Shown: positions 1 to 5,866, counted from the first letter of the stretch. The stretch is DNA of 6,314 nucleotides from Methanoculleus sp. UBA208 (GCF_002498065.1 NZ_DAFZ01000049.1:1-6314); one strand, 5' to 3'. A program made the numbers and translations. Notes: generated by a model from the sequence alone, not told the origin.

Positions 1-35
1 GTACCGGTACATGTTGCCAACGCATCTCTTCACCT

Positions 36-57
36 TGTTGTTACTGTAGCAACAACA
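36..57. promoter_or_regulatory. 22-bp imperfect dyad, possible operator of the TrmB-family gene
   Basis: The arms TGTTGTT and AACAACA are perfectly complementary, and two more inner pairs give 9 of 10 paired positions around the centre. The dyad ends just before the TATA-like stretch at 57-63, where an archaeal regulator would block or help TBP/TFB. TrmB-family regulators bind palindromes and often control their own gene, so an operator is a reasonable inference. It could instead be a remnant of the end of an upstream gene outside the window. No U-tract follows it on the + strand beyond a short ATTT. Confidence 0.4.
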
Positions 58-80
58 TTTATTGCCAGCCGGTATATATA
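57..80 (+). promoter_or_regulatory. AT-rich core promoter with two TATA-like elements
   Basis: Two TATA-like elements are visible, ATTTATT at 57-63 and TATATATA at 73-80. If the first is the functional box, transcription would begin about 25 bp downstream, near 85-90. That would give a leaderless transcript starting at or beside the ATG at 90, which agrees with the absence of a Shine-Dalgarno sequence there. The second box would place initiation inside the reading frame, where no alternative in-frame start follows, so it is less likely to serve this gene. GTATATATAC (72-81) is itself a perfect palindrome. Confidence 0.45.
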
Positions 81-89
81 CATGATGGA

Positions 90-881
90 ATGAAGGCTCC
101 CCGGGATGTTCCAAACGCCCTCCTCGAATCTCTGAAATCACTGGGTCTCACGAAGTACGAAGCCCTCGTGTATATCGGGCTCCTCAGGACGGCGGGTGCG
201 ACTGCGACAGAGGTTCACGAGATCTCCGGCGTGCCGCGCGCGTCCGTCTACCCGGTCCTCGACCGGCTCGTCCAGAAGGAGCTGGTCAGTGTCTCCCACA
301 CGACGCCCAAACGGTTTGACGCGGTTCCTCCCGACCAGGGCGTCGAGAACCTGATGCGCCGGATCGAGAGCGATGCCCAGAGCGCCCGGACGGCCCTCGA
401 CGCCCTCTACCGGGAGAAGGGGCCGGGAGGCCGGGGCGACCAGGAACTGGTCTGGACCATCTACGGGGAGGAGAACATCAGGACCCGCCTTGCCGGCATG
501 TTCCGGAGCGCGGAGCGGAGCGTGGAGGTGCTGGCGACATGGGACCTCCTCCGGGAGAGCATGCTCGAACTGCTCGATCCCGTCCCCGACTCCGTGTCGG
601 TCGACATCGTCACCGAGCGCTGGGAGGGCGAGCAGCCTTCCCGGTTCCGGCTCCACGTCCTTCCCCTCGCCGTTTTGCAGGAGATTCGTTTCCCGGCGGA
701 TAAACTGCTGCCGTACGAGAGGTCCGGTGTCTTTCTGGTGGACGACGCCCGGGCGCTGCTCTGGATGGAGGGGGCCGACGGGCAGCCCTCGGCCCTCTAT
801 TCGGAGTCTGCGGGGCTCGTCCTGTTTGTGCGGCGGCATATCACCACCGTCACGGAATGGGCAAGGGCCGGGGTTCAATAA
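90..881 (+). CDS. TrmB-family transcriptional regulator
   Basis: This is a 263-residue cytoplasmic DNA-binding protein of the archaeal TrmB family, whose members control sugar or other metabolic genes in response to an effector. Residues about 12-72 form a winged helix. LGLTKYEALVYIGLL is the typical first helix, GATATEVHEISGVPRASVY holds the helix-turn-helix, and LDRLVQKELV leads into the wing. Residues 85-112 are helical and probably form a dimerising linker. Residues about 118-260 resemble the TrmB effector domain (TIYGEENIRTRLAGMFRSAERSVEVLA, then ALYSESAGLVLFVRRHI at the end). Length is somewhat below that of the full sugar-binding TrmB proteins, so the ligand cannot be named. ATG 90 is the first start in a frame open to the window edge; no Shine-Dalgarno precedes it. 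The gene stands alone and its end overlaps the convergent neighbour. Family assignment is firm; target genes are unknown. Confidence 0.88.
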   Translation: MKAPRDVPNALLESLKSLGLTKYEALVYIGLLRTAGATATEVHEISGVPRASVYPVLDRLVQKELVSVSHTTPKRFDAVPPDQGVENLMRRIESDAQSARTALDALYREKGPGGRGDQELVWTIYGEENIRTRLAGMFRSAERSVEVLATWDLLRESMLELLDPVPDSVSVDIVTERWEGEQPSRFRLHVLPLAVLQEIRFPADKLLPYERSGVFLVDDARALLWMEGADGQPSALYSESAGLVLFVRRHITTVTEWARAGVQ

Positions 882-1621
882 TCCTCCAGGTAGCTCATCT
901 CCCGGATATCGATCAGCCCTTTGAGCGCCTTCGTCACCACCGATCTACCTGTCTCCTTGACGGCCGCCATCGCATTGGTGCCCCCGACCATCGCCACGCC
1001 CACGTATTGCGGGCTTACCGGAACCCCGAGCAGGGGGACGTTCGGGACGCCGACATCAAGGATGCCGGAGAAACCCATGGCCGTCAGTTCGTCGAACACC
1101 GTATTCATGAGCGGTTCAGCCTCCATGTGGCATTCCCGGATGTTTGCGAGGATATTGCCGTCCCTGTGGCGCATGACGTCGAGAATTGATGTGGTTTCCT
1201 GGGAGATCAGGACCTCAAGGGGGTCGAGCGTGGTGTCTCGGTAGAGGATCATGCTCGTGAACCGCCGCGGAACTCTTCCTTCGACCTCGACGATCCCCCC
1301 GCCGATAGGGTTGATCGGGATGCCGCGCCGGAGGAGGAGAGCGTCGAGGGTGATGCTGCACATCGTGCAGACGGCATGTTTGCCGTCCGGCACGGCGTAA
1401 TCGCCGACCTGCTCCCCCGGCCCGACAATCAGGATCCTGTCGCTGATGGTGATGCCCGCTTTGTGGGCCTCTTTTATGATGGAGAGCGCGAACTCGAGAT
1501 CATGGCTCTCGATGAGCGAGAGGTTGTAGATGATCGTCCCCGCGTCCTCCTCCGGGCGGTAGGTCACCCGGAGCGCGTACTCCTCGATACGGTGATTGGT
1601 GAACTTCAGGGGGCTGTGCAC
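875..1621 (-). CDS. Stand-alone NrpR-domain (DUF128) protein, nitrogen regulator component
   Basis: The 248 residues match one complete NrpR regulatory domain. Recognisable stretches are YALRVTY (15-21), NLSLIES (33-39), VGPGEQVGDYAVPDGK (66-81), CTMCSITLDALLLRRGIP (85-102), GGGIVEVEG (107-115) and TTLDPLEVLI (130-139). NrpR represses nitrogen-assimilation genes (nif, glnA, glnK) in methanogens and releases DNA when 2-oxoglutarate rises. Full repressors carry an N-terminal winged helix before this domain; here the protein starts only about 12 residues before the domain. The start is GTG at 1619-1621. The upstream in-frame sequence is open back to a stop at 1775-1777 but has no ATG, GTG or TTG, and none of the three frames there looks like a helix-turn-helix. 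This resembles Methanosarcina NrpRII, which works by joining the DNA-binding NrpRI and contacting TBP and TFB. A partner NrpRI would lie elsewhere. The domain is secure; the co-repressor role is inferred. Confidence 0.85.
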   Translation of the reverse strand: MHSPLKFTNHRIEEYALRVTYRPEEDAGTIIYNLSLIESHDLEFALSIIKEAHKAGITISDRILIVGPGEQVGDYAVPDGKHAVCTMCSITLDALLLRRGIPINPIGGGIVEVEGRVPRRFTSMILYRDTTLDPLEVLISQETTSILDVMRHRDGNILANIRECHMEAEPLMNTVFDELTAMGFSGILDVGVPNVPLLGVPVSPQYVGVAMVGGTNAMAAVKETGRSVVTKALKGLIDIREMSYLEDY

Positions 1622-1801
1622 TATCAGATCTCTTGCACGGCAGGGGAAAAAGTGTTGCCTTCGAAGAGGGACCTCCGCGTTGCAGTCGCGAGCCCGGCTT
1701 ACTGCCGTTCTTATCCCGGCGGATTTCCGGCCCCTGTCCTCCTGCCCCCCCGACCTGCGGAGGGAAAACTTGTTCTATCTCCCTGTGGTATTGTAAGATG
1801 A
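1622..1801. promoter_or_regulatory. Divergent promoter region between the NrpR-domain gene and the 1802-4099 operon
   Basis: This 180-bp gap serves two divergent transcripts. For the minus-strand gene the only AT-rich run at a suitable distance is CTTTTTCC, read on the minus strand from 1652 to 1645, about 28 bp before the GTG; it is a poor TATA box. For the plus-strand gene, TTCTATCT at 1773-1780 lies about 26 bp before ATG 1802, which fits a leaderless transcript. A purine-rich GCGGAGGGAAAA at 1757-1768 is too far from 1802 to be a ribosome-binding site. No RNA gene or further ORF is convincing here. Confidence 0.4.
1763..1776. promoter_or_regulatory. NrpR-like half-site pair GGAA-N6-TTCT
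   Basis: GGAA at 1763-1766 and TTCT at 1773-1776 are separated by six bases. This matches seven of eight specified positions of the GGAA-N6-TTCC operator known for Methanococcus maripaludis NrpR. It overlaps the weak TATA-like element of the downstream operon and sits in the promoter region shared with the NrpR-domain gene. Such a short degenerate motif can occur by chance, and the operator may differ in other methanogen orders, so this is only a candidate. Confidence 0.2.
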
Positions 1802-2767
1802 ATGGAGAGTGGGACTCGGGAAAAAGCCCGGAACGTGCTGAAACGGATCCTGATCGCGGCCTCCTATGACGTCGAGGAGGTCGGCGACCCGCTGGATCTT
1901 TCCGCAATCGGGAGCGAAGACGCCATGGTGGTGCTCTGCTCGGACGACCTGGAGACGATTGAAAAATTCGATTCGATGACCTACCGCCTGCGCACCGGCG
2001 ATGACGACTGGGTCTGCAGAAAACTGCTCTTCACCCTCGATCCGGGGGTGCGGACGGAGGACTGCATCCTGTGGGGCGTGGACGAGTTCGTCCGGTACGC
2101 GGGTCGGGCGGCGCTTGCGGAGGTGCTTGGGCAGAGCCTGGTCCTGGACTTAGGCCGCCCGGCCCCGGCTATCCGGCGCGAACCGGTGGAGACCATCCCT
2201 GCAACGGTGGAGGAAGAGCCGGAAGACGGGCCGGAGTTGCCCCATCTCCCGGTGCAGGTCGCCGAGAAGCGTGCCTGCGGAATCGCCGGGCTGCACGGGA
2301 CGGCGAAGTGCCGGTTCATTCCGTACTGGAACTACCGCTACGTGAGCGCCGGCGAGCGCGAGGTGAAGGATCGGCTGATCTCCTTCGACGCCGAAGGGGC
2401 CGGGGCCATCAACGCCATCAACGGCCTGAAGATGGAGATCGACCCCGACGAGATCGAGCGGGGACCGGTCCCGTTCGGCTCCGAGATCGTGCCCGCCCGG
2501 CTCGTGCGGGAGGACGTGGAGGCGCAGCTAGTCCGCGATGTCGTCGACCGGCTCACCCAGCGGGTGCGGTTCCGCTACGAGAAGGGCGATGCCATCTTCT
2601 ATGAGGAAAAGACCCTCAAACCCGACCGGAACAACATCAAGGTCGACCTCGAGACCGTCTACGTGCCGGTCTGGCAGGTGCGGGGCGGGAGCAAGATCGT
2701 CGAGGTCAACGGGTTCACCGGCGAGGTTCTCTCGATGCCGATGGACGAGGGCGTCGAACTGCTGTAG
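1802..2767 (+). CDS. Conserved-type two-domain protein of unknown function
   Basis: I do not recognise this 321-residue soluble protein. It has no signal peptide or membrane segment. Residues 1-117 form a compact alpha/beta unit: a helix with VLKRILIAASYDVEEV, a strand AMVVLCSDD (41-49), KLLFTLDPGV (74-83), then EDCILWGVDEF (86-96) and LGQSLVLDL. The helix-strand order and the VVLCSDD strand recall restriction-endonuclease-like folds, but the catalytic D-(D/E)xK residues are not evident, so any nuclease role is unsupported. Residues 118-155 are a Pro/Glu-rich linker. Residues 156-321 form a second domain with two related aromatic motifs, FIPYWNYRYV (172-181) and YVPVWQV (287-293), ending in VEVNGFTGEVLSMP. 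Cysteines are at 46, 72, 88, 159 and 170. ATG 1802 is preceded directly by an in-frame TGA, so it is the earliest start; no Shine-Dalgarno is present. The gene is 9 bp upstream of the oxidoreductase and is probably co-transcribed with it, so a shared pathway is inferred. Confidence 0.8.
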   Translation: MESGTREKARNVLKRILIAASYDVEEVGDPLDLSAIGSEDAMVVLCSDDLETIEKFDSMTYRLRTGDDDWVCRKLLFTLDPGVRTEDCILWGVDEFVRYAGRAALAEVLGQSLVLDLGRPAPAIRREPVETIPATVEEEPEDGPELPHLPVQVAEKRACGIAGLHGTAKCRFIPYWNYRYVSAGEREVKDRLISFDAEGAGAINAINGLKMEIDPDEIERGPVPFGSEIVPARLVREDVEAQLVRDVVDRLTQRVRFRYEKGDAIFYEEKTLKPDRNNIKVDLETVYVPVWQVRGGSKIVEVNGFTGEVLSMPMDEGVELL

Positions 2768-2776
2768 GTAAGAATC
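2765..2776 (+). promoter_or_regulatory. Weak ribosome-binding site at the operon junction
   Basis: The stop codon TAG of the upstream gene runs into GTAAG, giving AGGTAAG at 2766-2772, four bases before ATG 2777. It partly matches the archaeal AGGAGGTGA sequence. The 9-bp spacing and this overlap of stop codon and binding site support translational coupling of the two genes. Confidence 0.4.
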
Positions 2777-4099
2777 ATGATCGTCGTCATCGGCGGCGGG
2801 CCCGCGGGAAGGCTCGGGGCGATGCACCTTGCACAGGCCGGGGAGGAGGTCCGGCTCATCGAGCAGCGCAGCATCGGCGGACAGTGCCTCCACGAGCGGT
2901 GCATGACCATCTGCGCCTTAAACGACGTCGCCCGGCTCATCGAGTACGCCCGGACCCAGAAGGACCTCGGTATCCTCGACTCGGTCCCGGCCGTCTCCTA
3001 CCCGGCAATAAGGAGACGGATCTGCGAGGTCCAGGGGAAACTCTCCTCTGTCCTGGACGCCGAGACCCGGCAGGCGGGGGTCGAGGTCATTTACGGAGCA
3101 GTTGGCCGGCTGGAGGGGGGCCGGGTCTTCATCGGCGACGAGGAGGTCCGGGCCGACGCAGTCCTCGCGGCCACCGGGTCGCGCCCGGCAATCCCCGACA
3201 TCCCCGGAACCGAACTTCTGGGCGTCTACACCTACCAGACGCTCCCCGCGATGCCCGATCTTCCCCGCCGCATGGCCGTCATCGGCGGCGGGGTGGTGGC
3301 GGCGGAGTTCGCCCACATATTCCGTGCGTTCGGGTCCGAAGTCGAGATCGTCGCACGGCACGGGCTGCTCGCGGACCTCGATCCGAAGATGCGCTCCGCC
3401 GCGCTGCGCGACCTTGCCGGGGTCGGCATCCGCGAAGAGACCGCCGTCGCAGGTATCGAGGGGAGTGGAAGGGTCCGCTCGGTCCTCCTCGCCAACGGCG
3501 AGGAGCTCGAGGCCGATGCCGTCCTGCTTGCCACCGGGCTCGTTCCTCGTTCGGAGTCGCTCCAGGGGCTCAGGAAGAGCCCGGACGGTGCCGTCACCGT
3601 CGATCGGCGGATGCGCACGAGCGTTGAGGGCGTCTACGCAGCCGGCGACGTCATCGGCCCACCCTACCTCACTCCCGCGGCCCGCCGGGAAGGCGTGGTG
3701 GCGGCCGAAAACATCCTCGGCCGCGAGACCGTCATGGACTATGAGGGCATTCCCCAGGCGATGAGCCTCCGTTACGACTACGCTTTCGCCGCGGTCGGCG
3801 CCGACGAAGGCGTCACCCTCTCGGCCCCGGCCCCCGCAGGGCCCGGCTCGTTCTGGGACGTGGCGGGCGGCTGGGCGGGCCTTGCGCAGGTCCGGGTCGA
3901 TCCCGGGAGCGGCCGGCTCACCGGGGCCGCCGCCGCCGTTCCCGGGGCGGCGACCCTCCTCTCCTACGTCGGCTACCTGATGAAGCGGGGCGTCACCGTC
4001 GACGACTTCGACGACATCGTCGAGGTCCACCCTTCGACCGACGGCGTCTACGGGCTCGCCCGCTACGCTGCGGGGATGCTCAAAAAGAAGAACGAGTGA
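2777..4099 (+). CDS. FAD/NAD(P)-dependent disulfide oxidoreductase, dihydrolipoamide-dehydrogenase-like
   Basis: This 440-residue protein is a class I pyridine nucleotide-disulfide oxidoreductase, near the usual length. Visible parts in order: the FAD Rossmann motif GGGPAG (6-11), the redox-active pair C37 and C42 in GGQCLHERC, ATGSRP (132-137), the NAD(P)-binding motif GGGVVAAE (170-177), LLATGLVPRSE (250-260), the second FAD motif GVYAAGDV (285-292), and a C-terminal dimerisation domain from about 328. Dihydrolipoamide dehydrogenases read CLNVGC at the disulfide; here it is CLHERC, with an extra C46. The catalytic base region, usually HPTxSE, reads HPSTDG: H418 is kept but the partner Glu is not. 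Such enzymes move electrons between NAD(P)H, FAD and a disulfide. Most methanogens use ferredoxin-dependent 2-oxoacid oxidoreductases, so lipoamide is not an obvious substrate; CoA disulfide, a protein thiol or another small thiol is possible. The enzyme probably works with the product of the gene 9 bp upstream. Superfamily certain, substrate unknown. Confidence 0.92.
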   Translation: MIVVIGGGPAGRLGAMHLAQAGEEVRLIEQRSIGGQCLHERCMTICALNDVARLIEYARTQKDLGILDSVPAVSYPAIRRRICEVQGKLSSVLDAETRQAGVEVIYGAVGRLEGGRVFIGDEEVRADAVLAATGSRPAIPDIPGTELLGVYTYQTLPAMPDLPRRMAVIGGGVVAAEFAHIFRAFGSEVEIVARHGLLADLDPKMRSAALRDLAGVGIREETAVAGIEGSGRVRSVLLANGEELEADAVLLATGLVPRSESLQGLRKSPDGAVTVDRRMRTSVEGVYAAGDVIGPPYLTPAARREGVVAAENILGRETVMDYEGIPQAMSLRYDYAFAAVGADEGVTLSAPAPAGPGSFWDVAGGWAGLAQVRVDPGSGRLTGAAAAVPGAATLLSYVGYLMKRGVTVDDFDDIVEVHPSTDGVYGLARYAAGMLKKKNE

Positions 4100-4105
4100 T
4101 TCGTC

Positions 4106-4127
4106 CCGGCGGCTCTAGAGCTGCCGG
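4106..4127. terminator. Strong palindrome at a convergent gene junction, probable terminator hairpin
   Basis: GCTCTAGAGC (4112-4121) is a perfect palindrome. CCGGC (4106-4110) and GCCGG (4123-4127) extend it around the same centre. The only mismatch is G4111 against T4122, which becomes a G-U pair in the + transcript. The resulting stem is about 9 bp with a CUAG loop. It covers the 15-bp gap and the TAG stop of the minus-strand pyrophosphatase gene. For the minus transcript a U-rich run (TTCTTCTTTTTG) follows about 15 bp after the stem, inside the end of the convergent gene. The + side has no T-run. A terminator or mRNA 3'-end structure is inferred. Confidence 0.45.
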
Positions 4128-5737
4128 AACATCTGCCCGAACTTCGGGATGAAATCCTTTTTCCGGGACATGACGCCCTCGAGCCGGACGGGCTGGTCCC
4201 GCAGGTCCAGCTTGGTGATGCAGGCCTCGTCCCCGGCGGCGAAAAGGTCGCTCGCGTTACTAAAGACGTTCGTGAAGAGGGCGAAGAAGCAGTCGACCCC
4301 CATCGTCGCCCGCAGGTGCTCAATCTCGGCCCGGATCTCGTCGGCGTGGGTCTCTGCGAAATCGAACGACGACGTCATCACCTGCGAGACCATGATGCTC
4401 CGCCCGAAGAGGTTGTAGCGCTTCATGTCCCGGGTGAGGAGTTCTTCCTTCGGGAGGGCATCGAGGTCCATGCCTTTCTGGATCAGTTCCGGCCCGAACT
4501 CGGCCGGGTCGACCCCGGCTATCTCCGCGAGGTAGTCCGCCGCCCTGATATCCGCAGGCGTGGTCGTCGAGAGTTTCATCACCATCGTGTCCGAGAGGAT
4601 CCCCGAAAGGAGGAGCCCGGCGGTCGACGGCGTGGGCTCCACGCAGGCCTCGATGAATTTGTTCGCCACAATCGTCGAGGTCGACCCCACGGGGTCGTTG
4701 AGGAACCGCACCGGTTTTAAGGTGGAGATCGCCCCGAGGCGGTGGTGGTCGATGATCTCGAGGATATCCGCCTGCTCGATTCCGTCCACGGCCTGTGAAT
4801 ACTCGTTGTGGTCGAGGAGAATCACCGACTTCTGGACGTCCTGCATCAGCGTCGTCCGGGATATGAGCCCGATGTGATGCCGCCCTTCCCCGACGACGCA
4901 GGCCGTCCTGAACTTGGAGTTCGAGACGACGCTTTTCGCGTACTCGAGGGAGTCTTCCATCCGGACCGTGGGGACGTCGGTCTCCATGATCATGCTCGCG
5001 GGGAGGGAGAGACTGATCATCTTGCCGACGCTGAAGGCGTCGAGTGTCGTCGCGAGCACCGAGGCCCCTCTCGTCCGGGCGGCGTCGATCACGCGCTCGC
5101 CCACCGGCGCACCTTCGGCGATGATGAGCGCGGCGACTCCTGCCGATACCAGGGCGAGCTGGGCGGGTTCGTTGTCCCCGACGATCGCGATATCGTCGGG
5201 CGTCATCCGGGAGAGGGTGACGTGCAGGGCGTCGATGACGGTGTAGACCCGGCCATCTCCGAGCGTCTCGCACGCCGGCACGACTACCCGGGCATCGAGG
5301 ATGCGGGCGAGGGTATCGAGCGGCATCGGGATGAGCGAGAGTTGTTCCCGGGGGTTCTTCCGGACGTAGGCCCGGGCGAGGCCGTACTCGCTGACGAGGC
5401 CGACCAGGGTCTCGTTCTCGTCCGTGATCGGCATGTTCCGCATGTCGTAGGTGTCCATCAGGGCGGCGACGTCGATTGTCGGGAGATCCTGCCGGACGCT
5501 CCGGGTATCGAGCGGTATATCCGATACGGTGGGCTCGACGCTCGCTACGTGGACCGGCGCCTCGGCGTTGAATGTCTCGAGTGCAAACCTCGTCTCCGGG
5601 CTCACCTCCCCGCACCGGGCGGGGATGTACTTCCCCGGTTCGGCGCGGTTGAGGAGCTCGGCGTAGCCGATGACACTGCAGATGCTGTCGGTGTCGGGCT
5701 GTTTGTGGCCGATGATAACGATCTTGTTCTGTCCCAT
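4115..5737 (-). CDS. ppaC: Manganese-dependent inorganic pyrophosphatase (family II) with CBS and DRTGG domains
   Basis: This 540-residue cytoplasmic DHH-superfamily enzyme hydrolyses pyrophosphate to two phosphates, pulling biosynthetic reactions forward. Metal ligands and catalytic motifs are intact: GHKQPDTDS with H11, D15 and D17; LLDHNE (308-312); IIDHHR with D330, H331 and H332; GSTSTIV (351-357); LSGILSDT (377-384); and the DHHA2-domain substrate-binding SRKKDFIP (524-531). Plain family II enzymes have about 310 residues. The extra roughly 230 residues between the first and second DHH motifs hold a CBS motif (about 70-127), a DRTGG domain (about 138-246) and a second CBS motif (about 247-303). 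In characterised bacterial CBS-pyrophosphatases, AMP and ADP inhibit, ATP activates, and diadenosine polyphosphates bind when DRTGG is present, so energy-state control is likely. The start is ATG 5735-5737, preceded by GAGGAG. The frame stays open further upstream, but that part lies antisense to the next gene and is not protein-like. Confidence 0.95.
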   Translation of the reverse strand: MGQNKIVIIGHKQPDTDSICSVIGYAELLNRAEPGKYIPARCGEVSPETRFALETFNAEAPVHVASVEPTVSDIPLDTRSVRQDLPTIDVAALMDTYDMRNMPITDENETLVGLVSEYGLARAYVRKNPREQLSLIPMPLDTLARILDARVVVPACETLGDGRVYTVIDALHVTLSRMTPDDIAIVGDNEPAQLALVSAGVAALIIAEGAPVGERVIDAARTRGASVLATTLDAFSVGKMISLSLPASMIMETDVPTVRMEDSLEYAKSVVSNSKFRTACVVGEGRHHIGLISRTTLMQDVQKSVILLDHNEYSQAVDGIEQADILEIIDHHRLGAISTLKPVRFLNDPVGSTSTIVANKFIEACVEPTPSTAGLLLSGILSDTMVMKLSTTTPADIRAADYLAEIAGVDPAEFGPELIQKGMDLDALPKEELLTRDMKRYNLFGRSIMVSQVMTSSFDFAETHADEIRAEIEHLRATMGVDCFFALFTNVFSNASDLFAAGDEACITKLDLRDQPVRLEGVMSRKKDFIPKFGQMFRQL

Positions 5738-5740
5738 GCT

Positions 5741-5746
5741 CTCCTC
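5741..5746 (-). promoter_or_regulatory. Shine-Dalgarno sequence GAGGAG fixing the pyrophosphatase start
   Basis: Read on the minus strand, AGAGGAGAGC directly precedes the ATG at 5737. It is the clearest ribosome-binding site in the window. It decides for the 540-residue protein that begins MGQNKIVIIGHK and against the much longer open frame upstream. Confidence 0.75.
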
Positions 5747-5800
5747 TGATCCCCGGCGGGGGAACGGTTGTCTCCAGAGGTATCGCCCTCCGCCGTCAAA

Positions 5801-5811
5801 GGCTTTATGCC
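5801..5811. promoter_or_regulatory. Possible bidirectional TATA element in the divergent promoter region
   Basis: GGCTTTATGCC has GGC/GCC arms around an AT core and reads as CTTTATG on the + strand and CATAAAG on the minus strand, so it could place TBP for either direction. On the minus strand it predicts a leader of roughly 40 bases for the pyrophosphatase mRNA. On the + strand it predicts roughly 35 bases before GTG 5867. The remaining 5738-5866 sequence holds no other AT-rich element, which is why this one stands out. Both assignments are inference. Confidence 0.35.
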
Positions 5812-5866
5812 GGCCCCCGGGCTGTGCGGGGTAACGTTGAAGTAGAGGCTCTCTCCATTCTTCCGC

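Noticed and set aside
1..10. Perfect 10-bp palindrome GTACCGGTAC at the window start.
   Set aside because: It lies at the edge, far from the mapped promoter elements, and short palindromes are common. With no upstream context it cannot be assigned a role.
1500..1907. Minus-strand frame upstream of the NrpR-domain gene, considered as a frameshifted DNA-binding domain.
   Set aside because: It is Arg/Pro/Gly-rich with no helix-turn-helix pattern. The in-frame upstream sequence has no start codon and also lacks such a domain, so the free-standing domain is taken as real.
1838..2155. Restriction-endonuclease-like fold in the N-terminal domain of the unknown protein, possibly a nuclease.
   Set aside because: The secondary-structure order is suggestive, but no D-(D/E)xK catalytic set is visible, so a nuclease call is not supported.
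2918..4030. Long minus-strand frame opposite the oxidoreductase.
   Set aside because: It is the antisense shadow of a well-conserved enzyme. The translation is Gly/Asp/Arg-rich without domain motifs, as expected from GC-rich codon bias.
4320..5615. 431-residue minus-strand frame in a different phase over the pyrophosphatase.
   Set aside because: Its translation is an Arg/Pro/Gly-rich shadow with no motifs, while the other frame has every pyrophosphatase motif.
5807..5845. ATG at 5807 in the same frame as the surface-protein gene.
   Set aside because: It ends after 12 codons at TAG 5843-5845, so it cannot be the start of the surface protein. Nothing supports it as a leader peptide.
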